In this document: piece by piece, positions 1 to 7,400 of the stretch
Position numbering within the stretch: the first letter of the stretch is position 1
How the letters are laid out: each line of letters begins with the position of its first letter
DNA from: an uncultured Prevotellaceae bacterium
Lineage (GTDB): Bacteria > Bacteroidota > Bacteroidia > Bacteroidales > Bacteroidaceae
NCBI GenBank assembly: GCA_946539635.1
Contig: CAMNHS010000064.1
Coordinates: 1-7,625, forward strand
Length of the DNA: 7,625 nucleotides
Direction of reading: 5' to 3'
Program-made: the position numbers and the translations under genes
The notes under the pieces: model-generated
Databases searched by the model: none
The model's input: only the letters and a program-made list of their open reading frames with translations
Told to the model about the DNA's origin: nothing

Positions 1-437
1 GGCAATGACTTACGCACACGGCTGCGGGTATATTTCGAACTGATTTCACGAAACACCATAACCAGCTGATTCAGCGTCATGCGATACCACTCGGCACGGC
101 TGTCATGCTCCTCCAACTGCGACTTCACCAATTCCAGTTTCTGCTCAGGATAATATATCAGCGTACACAATTCCTTCTTGGCAGATGTAGGCATATACTC
201 CCCAAATATCTCATCCACCTTTTTCGAAATACGACCAGAGGCATTCTTCAACACATGCAGGAAAGCCTCATGCTCACCATGTATGTCAGCAAGAAAATGC
301 TCTGTTCCTTTTGGAAGATTAAGGATGGCAGAGAGATTGATTATCTCAGTTGATGCAGCTGCTACATTTGGAAAAGACTTCGCCAGCAACTGCAGATAAT
401 GCATATCGTTTTCTATGTCATATTTGGGGGAACTCAT
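1..437 (-). CDS. fbp: Fructose-1,6-bisphosphatase class III, N-terminal part (runs off window)
   Basis: This enzyme removes the 1-phosphate of fructose 1,6-bisphosphate in gluconeogenesis, in the cytosol. Translating the minus strand from ATG at 437 gives 145 open codons that run off the left edge. Visible family marks are ASTEIINL (residues 28-35), LPKGTEHFL (41-49), then the metallophosphatase-like DIHGEHEAF (51-59, with D51 and H53 as likely metal ligands), and further on ELCTLIYYPEQ (89-99) and SSKYTRSRVRKSL at the end. These match the class III family of Firmicutes and Bacteroidetes, whose members are about 640-670 residues long, so roughly a fifth is present. The start overlaps the stop of the upstream gene as ATGA (434-437), which suggests translational coupling. 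A second in-frame ATG at residue 12 is possible, but the coupled start is preferred. No frameshift is seen in the visible part. Confidence 0.93.
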   Translation of the reverse strand, partial: MSSPKYDIENDMHYLQLLAKSFPNVAAASTEIINLSAILNLPKGTEHFLADIHGEHEAFLHVLKNASGRISKKVDEIFGEYMPTSAKKELCTLIYYPEQKLELVKSQLEEHDSRAEWYRMTLNQLVMVFREISSKYTRSRVRKSL

Positions 438-1417
438 AAAATCTTATAACCTGGTTTTAAGAAAAATAATTCTGTAAGCTTATTTTGTATCTTCTTTGTT
501 GTTCTTTTCAGTCTATGCTTTGCAAGTTCTTGAACAACCTTGTCCTCATCATAGTCTTCATATCGGAAGAGATGATATAACTCTGTCCAATGACGTAAGG
601 TGAGATTCTTCAGGCCTATCTTACTTGCAGCCTTTATCATAGCAAAAGGACTTTTGTCAGCGAAACCACCGAATTGCTTATATTTTCCTGGATAGCGCAT
701 ATCGTCTGTCACCTCCACCAATTCAGGAATAGAAATCTGAGCTTTCTCTGCACCCTGCTTGACGATATCTTTTACATCCTCATCATGTACATAGAAAGCG
801 ACCCTGTGGAAGGATAAATCCTTAATGTTAGGCATAACGATCTGGTTATCTTTTCCCATCATTGCAAACTGCACCATAGAGGTAACAAACTGTTTCTCCT
901 GAGGTGTTATAAAACGCATATAATGAGTATCAACCGTCTTGTTATAGAGAGAACACATAAACACCTTCTGCACCTCATCTGCCTCAGATTCCGGAGCAGG
1001 CAACACCTCTACGTGTCCCCTGTCTAATCCTGTGGTGTGGAATATACCAGCCTCATAATTGTCTTGCATAACGATGACATCGGCATATCTCAAAGCCCCA
1101 AACTGACAAAGCATAAATCTCCAAAATTCACGTTTGAAAGGATTCCACTCAATATTTGCAGAAGTCAAGCCACGCATGGGAGAATATATCACAACCCTGT
1201 TATGTCGTCTGGCAGCAAAGGCGATAACACATAAACGCCAATCCCAAGAGCCATAGATATGGACCACCATAGGATTCACCTCATCCAACTGAGAGCAGAC
1301 ATACCTATAGAAAGCAAAGACACCTTTTTGGGAATCTGCCTGCATCATGCAATTCTCCACTTTGTCAGTAAGAAGGGGAGTGATTGTTGGATTTGATATA
1401 TAATGGAGTACTTTCAA
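434..1417 (-). CDS. Glycosyltransferase-like protein (GT-B/GT4-type N-terminal half), TTG start
   Basis: This 327-residue protein has an unassigned function. The N-terminal half looks like the acceptor domain of GT4 glycosyltransferases: MKVLHYISN at the start, a strand-loop VVHIYGSWDW (51-60), an alpha/beta step RVVIYSPMRG (74-83) and YADVIVMQDN (111-120) leading to HVEVLP (135-140). After about residue 150 I do not recognise the nucleotide-sugar domain or its E-x7-E motif. That half is helical-looking, with a basic stretch near the end (KHRLKRTTKK, 300-309). No signal peptide or membrane segment is evident. The start is TTG at 1415-1417, 11 bases after the lysA stop. The next in-frame ATG is residue 24, which would remove the first beta strand. 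An ATT 12 bases upstream of the TTG is a less likely alternative. It overlaps fbp by ATGA. The fold of the N-terminal half is an inference from motif likeness; the acceptor and donor are unknown. Confidence 0.6.
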   Translation of the reverse strand: MKVLHYISNPTITPLLTDKVENCMMQADSQKGVFAFYRYVCSQLDEVNPMVVHIYGSWDWRLCVIAFAARRHNRVVIYSPMRGLTSANIEWNPFKREFWRFMLCQFGALRYADVIVMQDNYEAGIFHTTGLDRGHVEVLPAPESEADEVQKVFMCSLYNKTVDTHYMRFITPQEKQFVTSMVQFAMMGKDNQIVMPNIKDLSFHRVAFYVHDEDVKDIVKQGAEKAQISIPELVEVTDDMRYPGKYKQFGGFADKSPFAMIKAASKIGLKNLTLRHWTELYHLFRYEDYDEDKVVQELAKHRLKRTTKKIQNKLTELFFLKPGYKIL

Positions 1418-1428
1418 TGCTCTTTTTT

Positions 1429-2577
1429 TTAAAATAAATAGCCCTTAGGTAACTTACGACAATTATACTGACATGCCATTATCTCGCCATATGCTCCAGC
1501 AGAACGCAAAGCAATCAGGTCGCCACGTCTGCATTCAGGCATTTTCTCATCCTTAGCAAAGACATCAGACGACTCGCAGATAGGACCTACCACATCATAA
1601 GTGCACATCTCCCTACCCTCACAATCTTCCAACAACTGAATATCATGATGAGCATCATAGAGAGCAGGACGAATCAAATCACTCATGCCAGCATCCACTA
1701 TTACGAAAGACTTCACATGAGCATGCTTCACATAAAGCACACGAGTAATGAGACTACCCATCTGACCTACGACAGCACGTCCTAATTCACAATGCACTTC
1801 CTGACCTTCGCGAAGTTTCAGATTCTTAGCATATGTCGCAAAATATTTCTGGAAGTCCGGTATAGGCTTTCCATCAGGATCATTATAGGCAATACCCAAG
1901 CCACCACCGACATTGATAACTTTCACCTTAATATTCTGTGCCTCTAATCGGTCTTGCAATTCATTGATGCGAGAACACAGAGCTTCGAAATCTCCCATCT
2001 CAAGTATCTGACTACCTATATGGAAATGTAAGCCAAGGAATTCGATATTTGGGAGTTCATAGGCCTCACGGATAGCAAGTTCCATATCATCCATAGCGAT
2101 ACCAAACTTATTCTCTGCAAGTCCTGTGGTGATATTGGCATGAGTATGTGCTCCTACATTCGGATTTATGCGAAAACATACACTAGCTATCTTGCCCTTT
2201 TCGCCTGCCAGCTCATTGATAATCTGCAGTTCTGCTTCCGACTCTACATTAAAACAGAAGATGCCAGCATCAAGGCCAAGATTTATCTCCCAATCAGCCT
2301 TTCCCACTCCAGCATAAACTATTTTCTTAGCATCAAATCCAGCATCCAAGGCCTGTTGTATCTCACCACCACTGACGCAGTCAACGCCAAAGCCAGCCTT
2401 TTGTATCTCTTTGAGAACAGCAGGATTGGCATTTGCTTTCACAGCATAGTGGAGATGGCACTGCGGATACTCCTTCAGGCAGTTGTTGATAACCTGTAGA
2501 GTGTCATCAAGCAACGCCTTGTCGTAATAGTAGAAAGGAGTTTGCAGTTCCTTGAATTTATCTTTTTTATTCAACAT
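1429..2577 (-). CDS. lysA: Diaminopimelate decarboxylase
   Basis: LysA is a PLP enzyme that decarboxylates meso-diaminopimelate to L-lysine, the last step of lysine synthesis, in the cytosol. The 382-residue product has the fold-type III (alanine racemase-like) barrel followed by a beta domain. HYAVKAN carries the Schiff-base lysine K47. VDCVSGGEI lies at 65-73, HFHIGSQ at 184-190, the phosphate-binding NVGGGLG at 222-228 and ELGR at 264-267. GPICESSD (331-338) holds the active-site C334, and AGAYGE (360-365) contributes Y363 to the cofactor site. Length is near that of Bacteroidetes orthologues and shorter than the about 420 residues of E. coli LysA. The ATG at 2577 lies 17 bases after the lysC stop with no Shine-Dalgarno sequence, as is usual in this phylum. 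Arginine or carboxynorspermidine decarboxylases share the fold, but the CES motif and the adjacent lysC favour LysA. Confidence 0.96.
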   Translation of the reverse strand: MLNKKDKFKELQTPFYYYDKALLDDTLQVINNCLKEYPQCHLHYAVKANANPAVLKEIQKAGFGVDCVSGGEIQQALDAGFDAKKIVYAGVGKADWEINLGLDAGIFCFNVESEAELQIINELAGEKGKIASVCFRINPNVGAHTHANITTGLAENKFGIAMDDMELAIREAYELPNIEFLGLHFHIGSQILEMGDFEALCSRINELQDRLEAQNIKVKVINVGGGLGIAYNDPDGKPIPDFQKYFATYAKNLKLREGQEVHCELGRAVVGQMGSLITRVLYVKHAHVKSFVIVDAGMSDLIRPALYDAHHDIQLLEDCEGREMCTYDVVGPICESSDVFAKDEKMPECRRGDLIALRSAGAYGEIMACQYNCRKLPKGYLF

Positions 2578-2594
2578 TTGTGTTAGTGTTCTGA

Positions 2595-3911
2595 TTAGTT
2601 GAAGAGCTTTGCGCTGAGATTCTGCAGAGCACGTTTCTTGTCCTGCTCACGAATGAGGAATGAGATATTATAGTTTGAACCACCATAAGAAATCATGCGA
2701 ACAGGGATATTCTGCATAGCATCTGTTACAAGTGTTTCAAAACCAACATTGCTCCAATCGAGGTCACCAACGACACAGATGATACACATATCAGAATCTA
2801 CAGTGACAGTACCATACTTCTTCAACTCATCCATTATCTTTGTGAGATTTGCAGTCTTGTCGATAGTAACGCTGACACCCACCTCAGAAGTGGTAACCAT
2901 ATCGATTGGTGTGCTATAGGTCTCGAATATCTCGAACACCTTGCGGAGGAAACCTGTAGCAAGCAGCATGCGAGAAGACTTAACCTTAATAGCTGTGATA
3001 TTGTCTTTTGCAGCAACAGCCTTAATCTTACCACGAACAAGCACATTGTCGATTACTGTACCCTCAGCATCTGGATCCATAGTATTCTTGATGCGAACAG
3101 GTACACCAGCATACTTAGCTGGCTGAACACAGGTAGGATGAAGAATCTTTGCACCAAAGTATGCCAACTCAGCAGCCTCTTCGAAGTTAAGCTGATGAAC
3201 TGCATCTGTCTTTTCAACGATACGAGGGTCGTTGTTATGCATACCATCTATATCTGTCCATATCTGTATTTCGTCAGACATCATAGCAGCACCAATCAAT
3301 GAAGCAGTATAGTCAGAACCACCACGTTGCAGGTTATCTACCTCGTCATAAGCATTTTTACAAACAAAGCCCTGAGTGATATATATCTGATAACCCTGAT
3401 GAGCATGCATAACTCTGTCAAGATTCTCTTTGATGTATGGCATATCTGGCTCAGAGTTCTTATCTGTACGCATGAATGTAAGGGCATCAAGGAGCACAGT
3501 CTTTACTCCCTGCTCATTAAGGTAGTTGGTAACCATATTGGTACTCATAACCTCACCTTGAGCAACTACAATCTTTTCCTCAAATGATGTAAAGGTATCC
3601 TTGGTGAAGGTACGAAGATAATTGAACTCCTTGCGAAGGAATTCTGCTGTCTTCTTCTTCATCTCGTCTGTAGAATAAAGTTCCTCTACATGACCCATAT
3701 ATTTCTTCTCGAGCTGATTGATAACCTCCTGAGCACCTTCTGGATTTTTCTTGTAGAGATAGTCTGAAATTTCTACAAGAGAATTGGTTGTACCAGACAT
3801 GGCTGAGAGGACAACAAATGTTGGTTCACCTGAGCGTGTAACAAGCTTTGCTACGCCCTTCATACGTTCTGCAGTACCAACTGAGGTACCACCAAATTTC
3901 ATTACTTTCAT
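2595..3911 (-). CDS. lysC: Monofunctional aspartate kinase
   Basis: Aspartate kinase phosphorylates L-aspartate to aspartyl phosphate, the entry to lysine/DAP, threonine and methionine synthesis. I place the start at ATG 3911, giving 438 residues that begin MKVMKFGGTSVG, the canonical amino-kinase N-terminus. An in-frame ATG at 3968 would add 19 atypical residues and overlap the upstream ABC gene by 37 bases. Kinase motifs are KFGGTS (5-10), YITQGFVCKN (177-186), the nucleotide/aspartate site LQRGGSDYTAS (194-204), IWTDIDG (217-223) and FGAKILHP (252-259). Two ACT regulatory domains follow (about 303-370 and 373-438), with SEVGVSV in the first and SYGGSNYNISFLI in the second. No homoserine dehydrogenase domain is fused. 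The neighbouring lysA suggests a role in the lysine branch with feedback by lysine, which is inferred. The gap to the ABC gene is 20 bases. Confidence 0.96.
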   Translation of the reverse strand: MKVMKFGGTSVGTAERMKGVAKLVTRSGEPTFVVLSAMSGTTNSLVEISDYLYKKNPEGAQEVINQLEKKYMGHVEELYSTDEMKKKTAEFLRKEFNYLRTFTKDTFTSFEEKIVVAQGEVMSTNMVTNYLNEQGVKTVLLDALTFMRTDKNSEPDMPYIKENLDRVMHAHQGYQIYITQGFVCKNAYDEVDNLQRGGSDYTASLIGAAMMSDEIQIWTDIDGMHNNDPRIVEKTDAVHQLNFEEAAELAYFGAKILHPTCVQPAKYAGVPVRIKNTMDPDAEGTVIDNVLVRGKIKAVAAKDNITAIKVKSSRMLLATGFLRKVFEIFETYSTPIDMVTTSEVGVSVTIDKTANLTKIMDELKKYGTVTVDSDMCIICVVGDLDWSNVGFETLVTDAMQNIPVRMISYGGSNYNISFLIREQDKKRALQNLSAKLFN

Positions 3912-3931
3912 ATTGCTATTTGTATTTGTAT

Positions 3932-4606
3932 TTAACTTCCGTATTTTGTAAAATTCTGTCCCTCGCACTGATATACTGTTCCAGGGAATTTTTCCAGAAT
4001 AGCCATATTGTGGGTTGCAATGATAACTGCTGTTCCAGCGATAGCTATCTCCTTAAACACTCCCATAATCTGATCTGTTGTTTCTGGGTCAAGATTTCCT
4101 GTTGGTTCATCTGCAAGCAACACTTTTGGGGAATTAAGCAATGCTCGTGCTATAGCGATACGCTGCTGTTCACCACCAGATAATTCGTGAGGCATTTTAT
4201 TCTCACAGCCTTCCATCTTTACATCACGCAAAACCTCAGAGATTCTCTGCTCTCTGTCTGTCTTATCATTCCAGCCAGTGGCCTTCAATATGAATTCCAG
4301 ATTCTTATGAATATTGCGATCTGTAAGCAATTTGAAATCTTGGAAAATAATTCCTAACTCCCGACGCAAAGGCTGAAGGTCTTCACGACTTATAGAAAAC
4401 ATATCATGTCCTAATACAGTAGCCTCATCACATTCATCTACCTCCACCTCTCCATAGAAAGAACGGATAAGAGAACTTTTACCAGAGCCAACTTTACCAA
4501 TGAGATAAATCAAATCTCCTGCTGCCACTTCAAGATCAACGCCTTTTAATACGATGTCGTCATCATCTTCATGGCGAATTGAAACATTCTTATATGTAAT
4601 TAACAT
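3932..4606 (-). CDS. ftsE: FtsE-type ABC transporter ATPase
   Basis: This 224-residue cytoplasmic ABC ATPase closely resembles FtsE, which works with the membrane protein FtsX to control peptidoglycan hydrolases at the division septum. Motifs in order: Walker [10 protein letters not shown] (37-45), the FtsE-like FQDFKLL with its Q-loop glutamine, the signature [16 protein letters not shown], Walker [14 protein letters not shown], and the switch histidine in IATHN. The acidic HEDDDD stretch (12-17) sits where FtsE proteins usually have a short variable loop. No ftsX or other permease gene lies beside it. From what I recall, ftsE and ftsX are separated in Bacteroidales, with ftsE near lysC. A LolD/MacB-type ATPase is the alternative, because these share most motifs; FQDFKLL favours FtsE. 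The start ATG is 20 bases after the hisE stop, with no alternative nearby. Confidence 0.85.
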   Translation of the reverse strand: MLITYKNVSIRHEDDDDIVLKGVDLEVAAGDLIYLIGKVGSGKSSLIRSFYGEVEVDECDEATVLGHDMFSISREDLQPLRRELGIIFQDFKLLTDRNIHKNLEFILKATGWNDKTDREQRISEVLRDVKMEGCENKMPHELSGGEQQRIAIARALLNSPKVLLADEPTGNLDPETTDQIMGVFKEIAIAGTAVIIATHNMAILEKFPGTVYQCEGQNFTKYGS

Positions 4607-4626
4607 TATTCTCTGTTTTTATGGAA

Positions 4627-4941
4627 TTAATGTTTCTGCCAACCTGGATTATGGCGCTCCATCAGTTCGCGTGCCATATCTTCAATACGAAGACCTTTGC
4701 TTGTGAGGAGAACAATGAGGTGATATAGCATATCTGAGCCTTCATAAATCAGTCGTTCATTAGTACCATTAGTTGCTTCAATAACCAACTCTAATGCTTC
4801 TTCACCAACTTTCTGCGCCATACGATTCAAACCATCCTTGAACAGCGATGTTGTATAACTACCTTCAGGCATCTCTTCATGCCTCTTCTCAATAAAATCC
4901 TGTAACTCACTCAGGAATAAAAGGGGATTTTTCTCTTCCAT
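4627..4941 (-). CDS. hisE: Phosphoribosyl-ATP pyrophosphohydrolase (stand-alone HisE)
   Basis: HisE hydrolyses phosphoribosyl-ATP to phosphoribosyl-AMP and pyrophosphate, the second step of histidine synthesis. The product is 104 residues and all-helical, of the MazG-like NTP pyrophosphatase fold. The metal-binding acidic motifs are KVGEEALELVIEA (44-56, with E47, E48 and E51) and YEGSDMLYHLIVLL (66-79, with E67 and D70). PEGSYTTSLF (25-34) and the closing LMERHNPGW region are also typical. The length fits a separate HisE domain. In Bacteroides this domain is, as I recall, the C-terminal half of a fused HisIE. Here it has its own ATG, 45 bases after the hisI stop and in the same reading frame. 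The conserved domain start (about FLSELQDFIEKRH) comes a few residues after the ATG, so no part of the catalytic domain is missing. Confidence 0.93.
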   Translation of the reverse strand: MEEKNPLLFLSELQDFIEKRHEEMPEGSYTTSLFKDGLNRMAQKVGEEALELVIEATNGTNERLIYEGSDMLYHLIVLLTSKGLRIEDMARELMERHNPGWQKH

Positions 4942-4986
4942 TATATTTTGCTTTTATATTTTTCTTTAAACTCTATACTCTAAACT
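4942..4986 (-). other. In-frame AT-rich spacer between hisI and hisE
   Basis: This spacer is 45 bases, exactly 15 codons, so hisI and hisE share one reading frame. After the hisI stop (TAA at 4987-4989), two further in-frame TAA codons occur at 4966-4968 and 4954-4956, so ordinary readthrough or a single base change could not fuse the proteins. Read on the minus strand, the hisI-proximal half has short near-repeats of AGTTTA and TAGAGT. I see no TAnnTTTG box, no stable hairpin and no T-run, hence no sign of a promoter or terminator. It is the longest gap inside the gene cluster. Confidence 0.8.
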
Positions 4987-5298
4987 TTATACATTCTCCT
5001 CTCCCCAACATGTGTCTGTTCCAGTATGACATGTTGGTCCATGTGGATGAACCTTTACGAGGAGAGTATCATTATCACAATCAACCTTGATATCGACAAG
5101 GTCGAGGAAGTTACCACTAGTTTCGCCCTTTGTCCAAAGACACTTTCTGCCACGACTCCAAAAGGTAACCTTCTTGGTTTCTAGGGTCTTCTTCAAAGAC
5201 TCCTCATTCATGTATCCCAACATAAGGACATTCTTTGTCACAGCGTCTTGGATGATTGCTGGCACTAAGCCGCCACCTTTTTCAAAATCTATTTTCAT
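4987..5298 (-). CDS. hisI: Phosphoribosyl-AMP cyclohydrolase (stand-alone HisI)
   Basis: HisI opens the adenine ring of phosphoribosyl-AMP to give ProFAR, the third step of histidine synthesis, using zinc and magnesium. The 103-residue product is the HisI domain alone. Visible marks are [12 protein letters not shown] (24-35), [19 protein letters not shown] (45-63), the acidic metal site DCDND (73-77), and the zinc cysteines in [12 protein letters not shown] (C90 and C97). The protein ends six residues after this motif, where a fused HisIE would continue into the HisE domain. Its ATG overlaps the hisF stop as ATGA (5295-5298), which implies translational coupling. All expected catalytic residues are present, so it is likely functional. 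Confidence 0.94.
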   Translation of the reverse strand: MKIDFEKGGGLVPAIIQDAVTKNVLMLGYMNEESLKKTLETKKVTFWSRGRKCLWTKGETSGNFLDLVDIKVDCDNDTLLVKVHPHGPTCHTGTDTCWGEENV

Positions 5299-6047
5299 CT
5301 TACTACTATTCCTTCTTTTCGTAAATAATCTTTTAGTTCCGGTACGGGTATCTCTCCAAAGTGGAACACGCTTGCCGCTAATGCTGCGTCTGCGTGTCCT
5401 ATATTGAACACATCACGGAAATGCTCTTTAGTTCCTGCTCCGCCAGAAGCAATGATTGGTATGGGCAACGCATCTGCCAACATAGCCAGTGCCTCATTGG
5501 CAAATCCTTTCTTCACACCATCATGATTCATTGAGGTGAACAGGATTTCGCCTGCTCCTCTGTCTGCAACTTCTTTCGCCCAATCAAGGAGAGTGCGCTC
5601 CACCCTTATCCTGCCACCATTGACATAGCAGTGCCACCCGTCTTCGTCATTTCGGGCATCGATGGCACAAACACAAACCTGAGAACCATACTTATGGGCT
5701 ATCTCATCAATAAACTCTGGGCGACGAAGAGCTGCACTGTTGACACTGACCTTATCAGCACCAGCAGCAAGCATTCTGTCAACATCCTCTATGGCATTGA
5801 TGCCTCCACCTACTGTGAAAGGGATATTGATTTCATAAGCCACGCGGGTCACCATATCAGTAAAGGTCTTTCTGCCTTCATGAGATGCTGTAATATCGAG
5901 ATATACCAATTCATCAGCGCCACAATCACTATATGCCCTACCCAACTCCACCGGGTCGCCAGCAGAGCGGAGATTGACGAAATTGGTTCCCTTTACGGTT
6001 TCGCCATTCTTGACATCAAGACACGGAACTATACGTTTTGCTAACAT
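5295..6047 (-). CDS. hisF: Imidazole glycerol phosphate synthase, cyclase subunit
   Basis: HisF is the (beta/alpha)8 barrel that combines PRFAR with ammonia delivered by HisH, producing imidazole glycerol phosphate and AICAR. The 250-residue product has both catalytic aspartates at the family positions: D11 in [10 protein letters not shown] and D130 in CAIDARND. The residues known to form the ammonia gate at the barrel base are also present at their standard numbers (R5, E46, K99, E167), as is the interface residue D98. Phosphate-binding loops TVGGGI (78-83) and IIASGGAGT in the C-terminal half complete the barrel. The start ATG lies 5 bases after the hisA stop. The stop overlaps the start of hisI. 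Nothing is truncated or odd. Confidence 0.98.
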   Translation of the reverse strand: MLAKRIVPCLDVKNGETVKGTNFVNLRSAGDPVELGRAYSDCGADELVYLDITASHEGRKTFTDMVTRVAYEINIPFTVGGGINAIEDVDRMLAAGADKVSVNSAALRRPEFIDEIAHKYGSQVCVCAIDARNDEDGWHCYVNGGRIRVERTLLDWAKEVADRGAGEILFTSMNHDGVKKGFANEALAMLADALPIPIIASGGAGTKEHFRDVFNIGHADAALAASVFHFGEIPVPELKDYLRKEGIVVR

Positions 6048-6052
6048 AAATA

Positions 6053-6778
6053 TTATTTCTGCTCTCCCAAGCCTAATGTTTCAACTTTAATTTTTCCTTC
6101 ATAATAGGCCTTGCCAAATACTACAGCAGGAATACCGTTTGCATCCAGCTGCTTGATGTCTTCATTGCATGATACTCCGCCAGAAGCTATCAGATGTAAA
6201 GACGGATAAGCCTTCATTATCTCGACATAGAGTGCTGTAGCAGGTCCTTGAAGAGTGCCGTCTTTTGATATTTCTGTACAAAGAACATTCTTGACGCCTC
6301 TGTCAACATATTTCTTCAGGAATGGCAACAGGTCTTCTTCTGAATCCTCCAGCCATCCATTGATGCTGACTTTGCCGTTTCTCACATCTGCACCAAGGAT
6401 CATTCTTTCTGCACCATACTTCTCCATCCAGCCCATAAAGAGCTCTGGCTTTGTGACGGCGATGCTACCGACAGTAACCATTGATGCCCCAGCATTGAAG
6501 GCTTTCTCAATGTCTTCCTCTGTCTTGATGCCTCCACCAAAATCTACGATAAGATTGGTTTCCTGTGTTACTGCCTTCAACACATCATCATTGACAACAT
6601 GCTTGCTCTTGGCTCCGTCCAGGTCAACCATGTGCAGACGCTTGAAGCCCAATCTCTCAAATTCCCTGGCTTGCGCTACGGGGTCTTCGTTGTATATTCT
6701 CTTGCTGTCATACTCTCCCTTGGTAAGGCGCACGCACTTACCGTCAATGAGGTCTATAGCAGGGATTAACTCTATCAT
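6053..6778 (-). CDS. hisA: ProFAR isomerase (HisA)
   Basis: HisA isomerises ProFAR to PRFAR by an Amadori rearrangement, directly before the HisH-HisF step. The 241-residue (beta/alpha)8 barrel starts with [16 protein letters not shown], where D9 is the catalytic acid. The second aspartate is D131 in ILGADVRNG. Half-barrel phosphate loops are [13 protein letters not shown] (78-90), VTVGSIAV (101-108) and LIASGGVS near the C-terminus. The paralogy with HisF is clear, but the aspartate spacing and IPAIDL identify HisA. The ATG overlaps the hisH stop as ATGA (6775-6778), so translation is probably coupled. A 196-codon open frame on the opposite strand across this gene and the hisH end is a shadow. 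Confidence 0.97.
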   Translation of the reverse strand: MIELIPAIDLIDGKCVRLTKGEYDSKRIYNEDPVAQAREFERLGFKRLHMVDLDGAKSKHVVNDDVLKAVTQETNLIVDFGGGIKTEEDIEKAFNAGASMVTVGSIAVTKPELFMGWMEKYGAERMILGADVRNGKVSINGWLEDSEEDLLPFLKKYVDRGVKNVLCTEISKDGTLQGPATALYVEIMKAYPSLHLIASGGVSCNEDIKQLDANGIPAVVFGKAYYEGKIKVETLGLGEQK

Positions 6779-7368
6779 AGTTCTAAAAAGTTTTTCAATA
6801 TCTTTGCACCCACACTACCTGATTTCTCTGGGTGAAACTGAGTAGCATAGAAATTATCTTTGTTGATGGCAGCAGAATATGGCAGTGTGAAGTCTGCCTT
6901 CGCTATAGTATATCTTTCATCGAAAGGCACATAGTAGCTATGCACGAAATACACGAAGTCCTTTTCGTTTACGTCCTTAAAGAGCGGAGTCTTGAGGTCG
7001 TAGATGCTATTCCATCCCATCTGGGGTATCTTGTCCTCGTGCTTCTGTGGCTGGAAACGCTTCACGTTCATAGGGAATACCCCGAGACAATCAGTGTTTC
7101 CCTCCTCAGAGTGTCTGCACAATAGCTGCTGACCGATACAGATGCCCAACACTGGTTGCTTCATATCGAGAATAACCTTATCAAGTTCCCGCTCACGAAG
7201 ATATGCCATAGCGTGGCTTGCTTCTCCCTGACCTGGGAATATCACCTTGTCTGCCGCCAGTAATTCCTCGGCATTGTCCGTCCACGAAGGCTCAATGCCC
7301 AATCGCTTCACGGCATTGATTACCGAGAAGATATTACCTGCATTATATTTTACTATTGCTACTTTCAC
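6775..7368 (-). CDS. hisH: Imidazole glycerol phosphate synthase, glutamine amidotransferase subunit (GTG start)
   Basis: HisH hydrolyses glutamine and channels ammonia to HisF. It is a 197-residue class I glutamine amidotransferase. The triad is visible: nucleophile C77 in GICIGQQLL, and H179 with E181 in ATQFHPEKSG. K182 is the residue expected to face HisF D98. MGWN and VYFVHSYYV are also family motifs. The oxyanion-strand motif, normally PGVG, reads PGQG at 45-48. The start is GTG at 7366-7368: an in-frame TGA lies at 7372-7374, only one codon away from it, so no longer start is possible, and the sequence MKVAIVKYNAGNI is the expected N-terminus. It is the first gene after the presumed promoter region and the first his gene of the cluster; hisG, hisD, hisC and hisB are not in this window. 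Confidence 0.97.
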   Translation of the reverse strand: MKVAIVKYNAGNIFSVINAVKRLGIEPSWTDNAEELLAADKVIFPGQGEASHAMAYLRERELDKVILDMKQPVLGICIGQQLLCRHSEEGNTDCLGVFPMNVKRFQPQKHEDKIPQMGWNSIYDLKTPLFKDVNEKDFVYFVHSYYVPFDERYTIAKADFTLPYSAAINKDNFYATQFHPEKSGSVGAKILKNFLEL

Positions 7369-7400
7369 CTTTCAATGTTTAATGGTAACTATTAACTTTT

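Noticed and set aside
105..399. Two small plus-strand frames at the left edge
   Set aside because: The minus strand here encodes a clear class III fructose bisphosphatase N-terminus in a single unbroken frame.
2140..2499. 119-codon plus-strand frame opposite lysA
   Set aside because: It is antisense to a complete lysA with all motifs and shows no domain or own promoter.
3912..3968. Longer lysC start at 3968
   Set aside because: It would add 19 residues with no family match and overlap ftsE by 37 bases; MKVMKFGGTS at 3911 is the canonical start.
5631..6044. 137-codon plus-strand frame opposite hisF
   Set aside because: It is a shadow of hisF, whose catalytic residues fall at their exact family positions; no recognisable motif.
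6255..6845. 196-codon open frame on the plus strand over hisA and the hisH end
   Set aside because: It lies opposite two well-supported his genes, has serine/leucine-rich low-quality composition typical of antisense frames, and shows no domain.
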